From NCBI GenBank assembly GCA_022605955.1, contig JAKCOZ010000032.1, positions 5,208,001 through 5,272,000 of the forward strand: DNA of 64,000 bases, read 5' to 3'. How positions within the stretch are numbered: position 1 is the first letter of the stretch; the number at the start of each line of letters is the position of its first letter. Shown here in pieces: positions 60,001-63,000 of this stretch. Under the pieces are notes generated by a model. It worked only from the letters and a program-made list of their open reading frames with translations. It searched no databases and had not been told where the DNA came from. The DNA comes from Rallus limicola (lineage: Eukaryota > Chordata > Aves > Gruiformes > Rallidae). The translations under genes and the position numbers were made by a program.

Positions 60001-63000
60001 GTCTAAACCATGGGCACCCCTGAACTCTGAAGGCGATGGATACATCCCAGCCTGGGGTGTATCAGTGGGGCCCAGCCTTGAGGGTGTCTTGCCAGGCGAG
60101 TGCACCTCAGGGCACGCTTGGGAGGTGCGCCGGGAGGAGACACCTCTTCCACACTGCAGACCTTTCTCCCTCTCCCCAGTTCCATGTTGACAAGAAAGGT
60201 CGTGTGAACTTTGCACAGACAGAGCTGCTGATCCACGTGGTGAACAGAGAGACCAACCGCATCCTGGACGTGGAACGGTATGCCGCCTGGCCCCTTGAGT
60301 CCTCCAGGACCCTCACTGACATCAGGATGCCCAAGCACCCTTTCTCTTCCCAGGGTGATTCAGATGATAGATGAGAACAAGGAGCAGCTGAGGAACCTCT
60401 TCAGGAACTACAATGTGCTGGACGTGCAGCCTGCCATCACAGCCCGGGCCCCAGACGACCTCTCGGCTCTTCAGGTAATGGCCCACCTGGGGGCTGGAGA
60501 TGGCTACTGTGTGCAGAGGGGGCGATGTCCATCCCCATCCTCCATGGCCTGGAGAGATGTTTCACCCAAGTAATTTTGGACGGGTGCCCGCCGCTGGTTC
60601 CTGGCTCCGTGCTAGAGGTTGCCGCAACCCCTCTGTCTCTCCCAGATGGCAATCATTGTGCTGGCCGTCCTGCTCTTCCTGGCTGCCATGCTCTTCATCC
60701 TCATGAACTGGTACTACCGGACAGTGTGAGTAACGCTTGAGCTCTACCTCGCTGGCCATCGTGTCCCCACGGGCCAGAGGGACCCGCCTGGCAGTGCCAG
60801 CAAGTGAAGGAGGGCATCAGCATCCCACAGCTTACCGTGGTGGGGCTCAGCCTGAGCTCAGGAATTGCCCCAAAATACAATTGGTTTAGTGCTGACACTG
60901 CCTCTGCCCACCAAGGTCACTGTCCTTACACACAGGGGGGCTGTTTGCGGGGTTACTGTCAATCTGTGTCCCTGTTTCCTTTGGAGCATCCTCCTGAATT
61001 TCTTCCTTGGTTTCTTTCCACAGACACAAAAGGAAACTGAAAGCTATAGTGGCCGGCTCCACCGGTGAGCAGTGTTTGGGGTGTGAGAGGGCAGGGTGCA
61101 CAGACAGCATGGAGGGGGTACACGGGTTGGGGGGACAGGGGAGGGATGCAGGGCATGTTAGCAGGCTGTAAACCGTTAGCCATTCTGCCCATCAAGGCAC
61201 AATGGCAGGAGGCTTTCCTCAGCATCCAAGCTCCACATTACCAGCCACATTCCCAGCATGTCACTTTTTGGTCCCTGAGCTTCCCTCCCAGATAAAGAAG
61301 TGCCACCCCATCCCCGCAGCCAGGCTGGATCAGTGCTCATCCCCCTGCCACGTGTCACCCTGTAACCCCCCACGCCCGCCTTTTGCAGGTAACAGAGGCT
61401 TCATGGACATCATGGACATGCCAAACACCAACAAGTACTCCTTCGATGGGTAAGTTCTCCCCTCTCCACACTGCTACCTCGCAGGACCACAGGCTGCTCC
61501 CAGGAGACCAGCACTTGGGTTTGCACAGGAGGTGGAGACACCATGCCCCCACGCTCTGCGTTGGGCCGTGACTCTGTCTCTGGCATGAGTGCTTGCCCCT
61601 GAGGGCTTTCAAAGCCAAAAGGCCTTGTGCTTTCTTCTGTATCTCTGCCGATAGCAGCTGGGCTTGGGGTAAGCAAAGATAACGGGTGCCCACGCACATC
61701 TGGATTGAGAGCAGCTGTCTGCACAGGGCAGGGGGAGGGTGTGCAGCCGAGCTCTGGCTTGGGGTTAGGATGGCTGCCAGATTTTTCAGCTGCTCTTTGC
61801 CTGCACTGAGGGCTGCTCGTCTTCCCCCAAACAGGGCCAACCCGGTGTGGCTGGACCCCTTCTGCAGGAACATGGAGCTGGCGGCGCAGGCGGAGCACGA
61901 GGATGACCTGCCAGAGAACCTGAGCGAGATCACCGACCTCTGGAACAGCCCTGCCCGCACCCACGTGAGCCACGGCCCCCGCTGCGACCCCCCCCTTGCC
62001 CGCATCCGCTGCCCTCACCACCTCCTCAGCACCTCCTCACTCTGTCCTTCCACAGGGGACCTTCGGGAGAGAGCCCTCCGCGGCCAAGCCCGAGGACGAC
62101 CGCTACCTGCGGGCAGCCATCCAGGAGTACGACAACATTGCCAAGCTGGGGCAGATCATGCGGGAAGGACCCATCAAGGTGAGCGATGGGACGCAGAGTG
62201 GGGGGGTTCTTCTCCTACCTGCTCTGCCTTTCAGGTTCATGGCTGTGGCCAGACATTGCTCCCAAAAACAGAAATAAAAGCTGGGATGAGGCCAACCTCC
62301 CTCCAGCCAAACCCTGCCCCTCGGGTAACCCGCACATCTCTCCCCCTCCGCCCAGGGCTCTCTCCTGAAGGTGGTCCTGGATGATTACATGCGCTTGAAA
62401 AAGCTCTTTGCCCAGCGGATGGTGCATAAGGCCACCGCCAGTCAGGGGGACCGCTCCTCGGTCTCGGAGGTAGACGGGGTGTGCCTGGGCGTGGGGAGAT
62501 GCTTGCTGTGCCCTCTGGGATGCAGTGTGTTTTCCTGGCTGCGGTCCCTCCCCGTGGCCATGGTCCCTGTTGCCTGGTGGTCTCCCCGCTCAGTTCCTCG
62601 CATGGCCAAAATGCCCTGGGTCTCTCCCCACCCTCTTTGCAGGGTGTGCTCCGTCCGTCACCTCCCCATCTCCTTGTCAAGGCACAGCCACCAAGATGAT
62701 GTGGGTCCCTGCACATATGTGGGGAGATCTTCCCTCCACTCTATCCCTCTCAGCTTATCAAGCCAGCAGGTTTTTGTGGCAAGAAAAGGCTGAGATGGAG
62801 GGTTTTGTTGCAGGAGGGCTGGTGTGGAGAGAAGCAGCTCCTCCTGCATCTTTCCCCCTCTTCATGATGGGGCAAACAGAGTGGTGGGCTGGGAGACACC
62901 TTTTGGCCCTTCTGTCCCCATCCCTCCTTGCCCTTTTGCCCCTCCACCCCACCCAGCCTTCCCTCAACTCCTTTCCTTGTCTGTCTCCTGCCCACCACTC

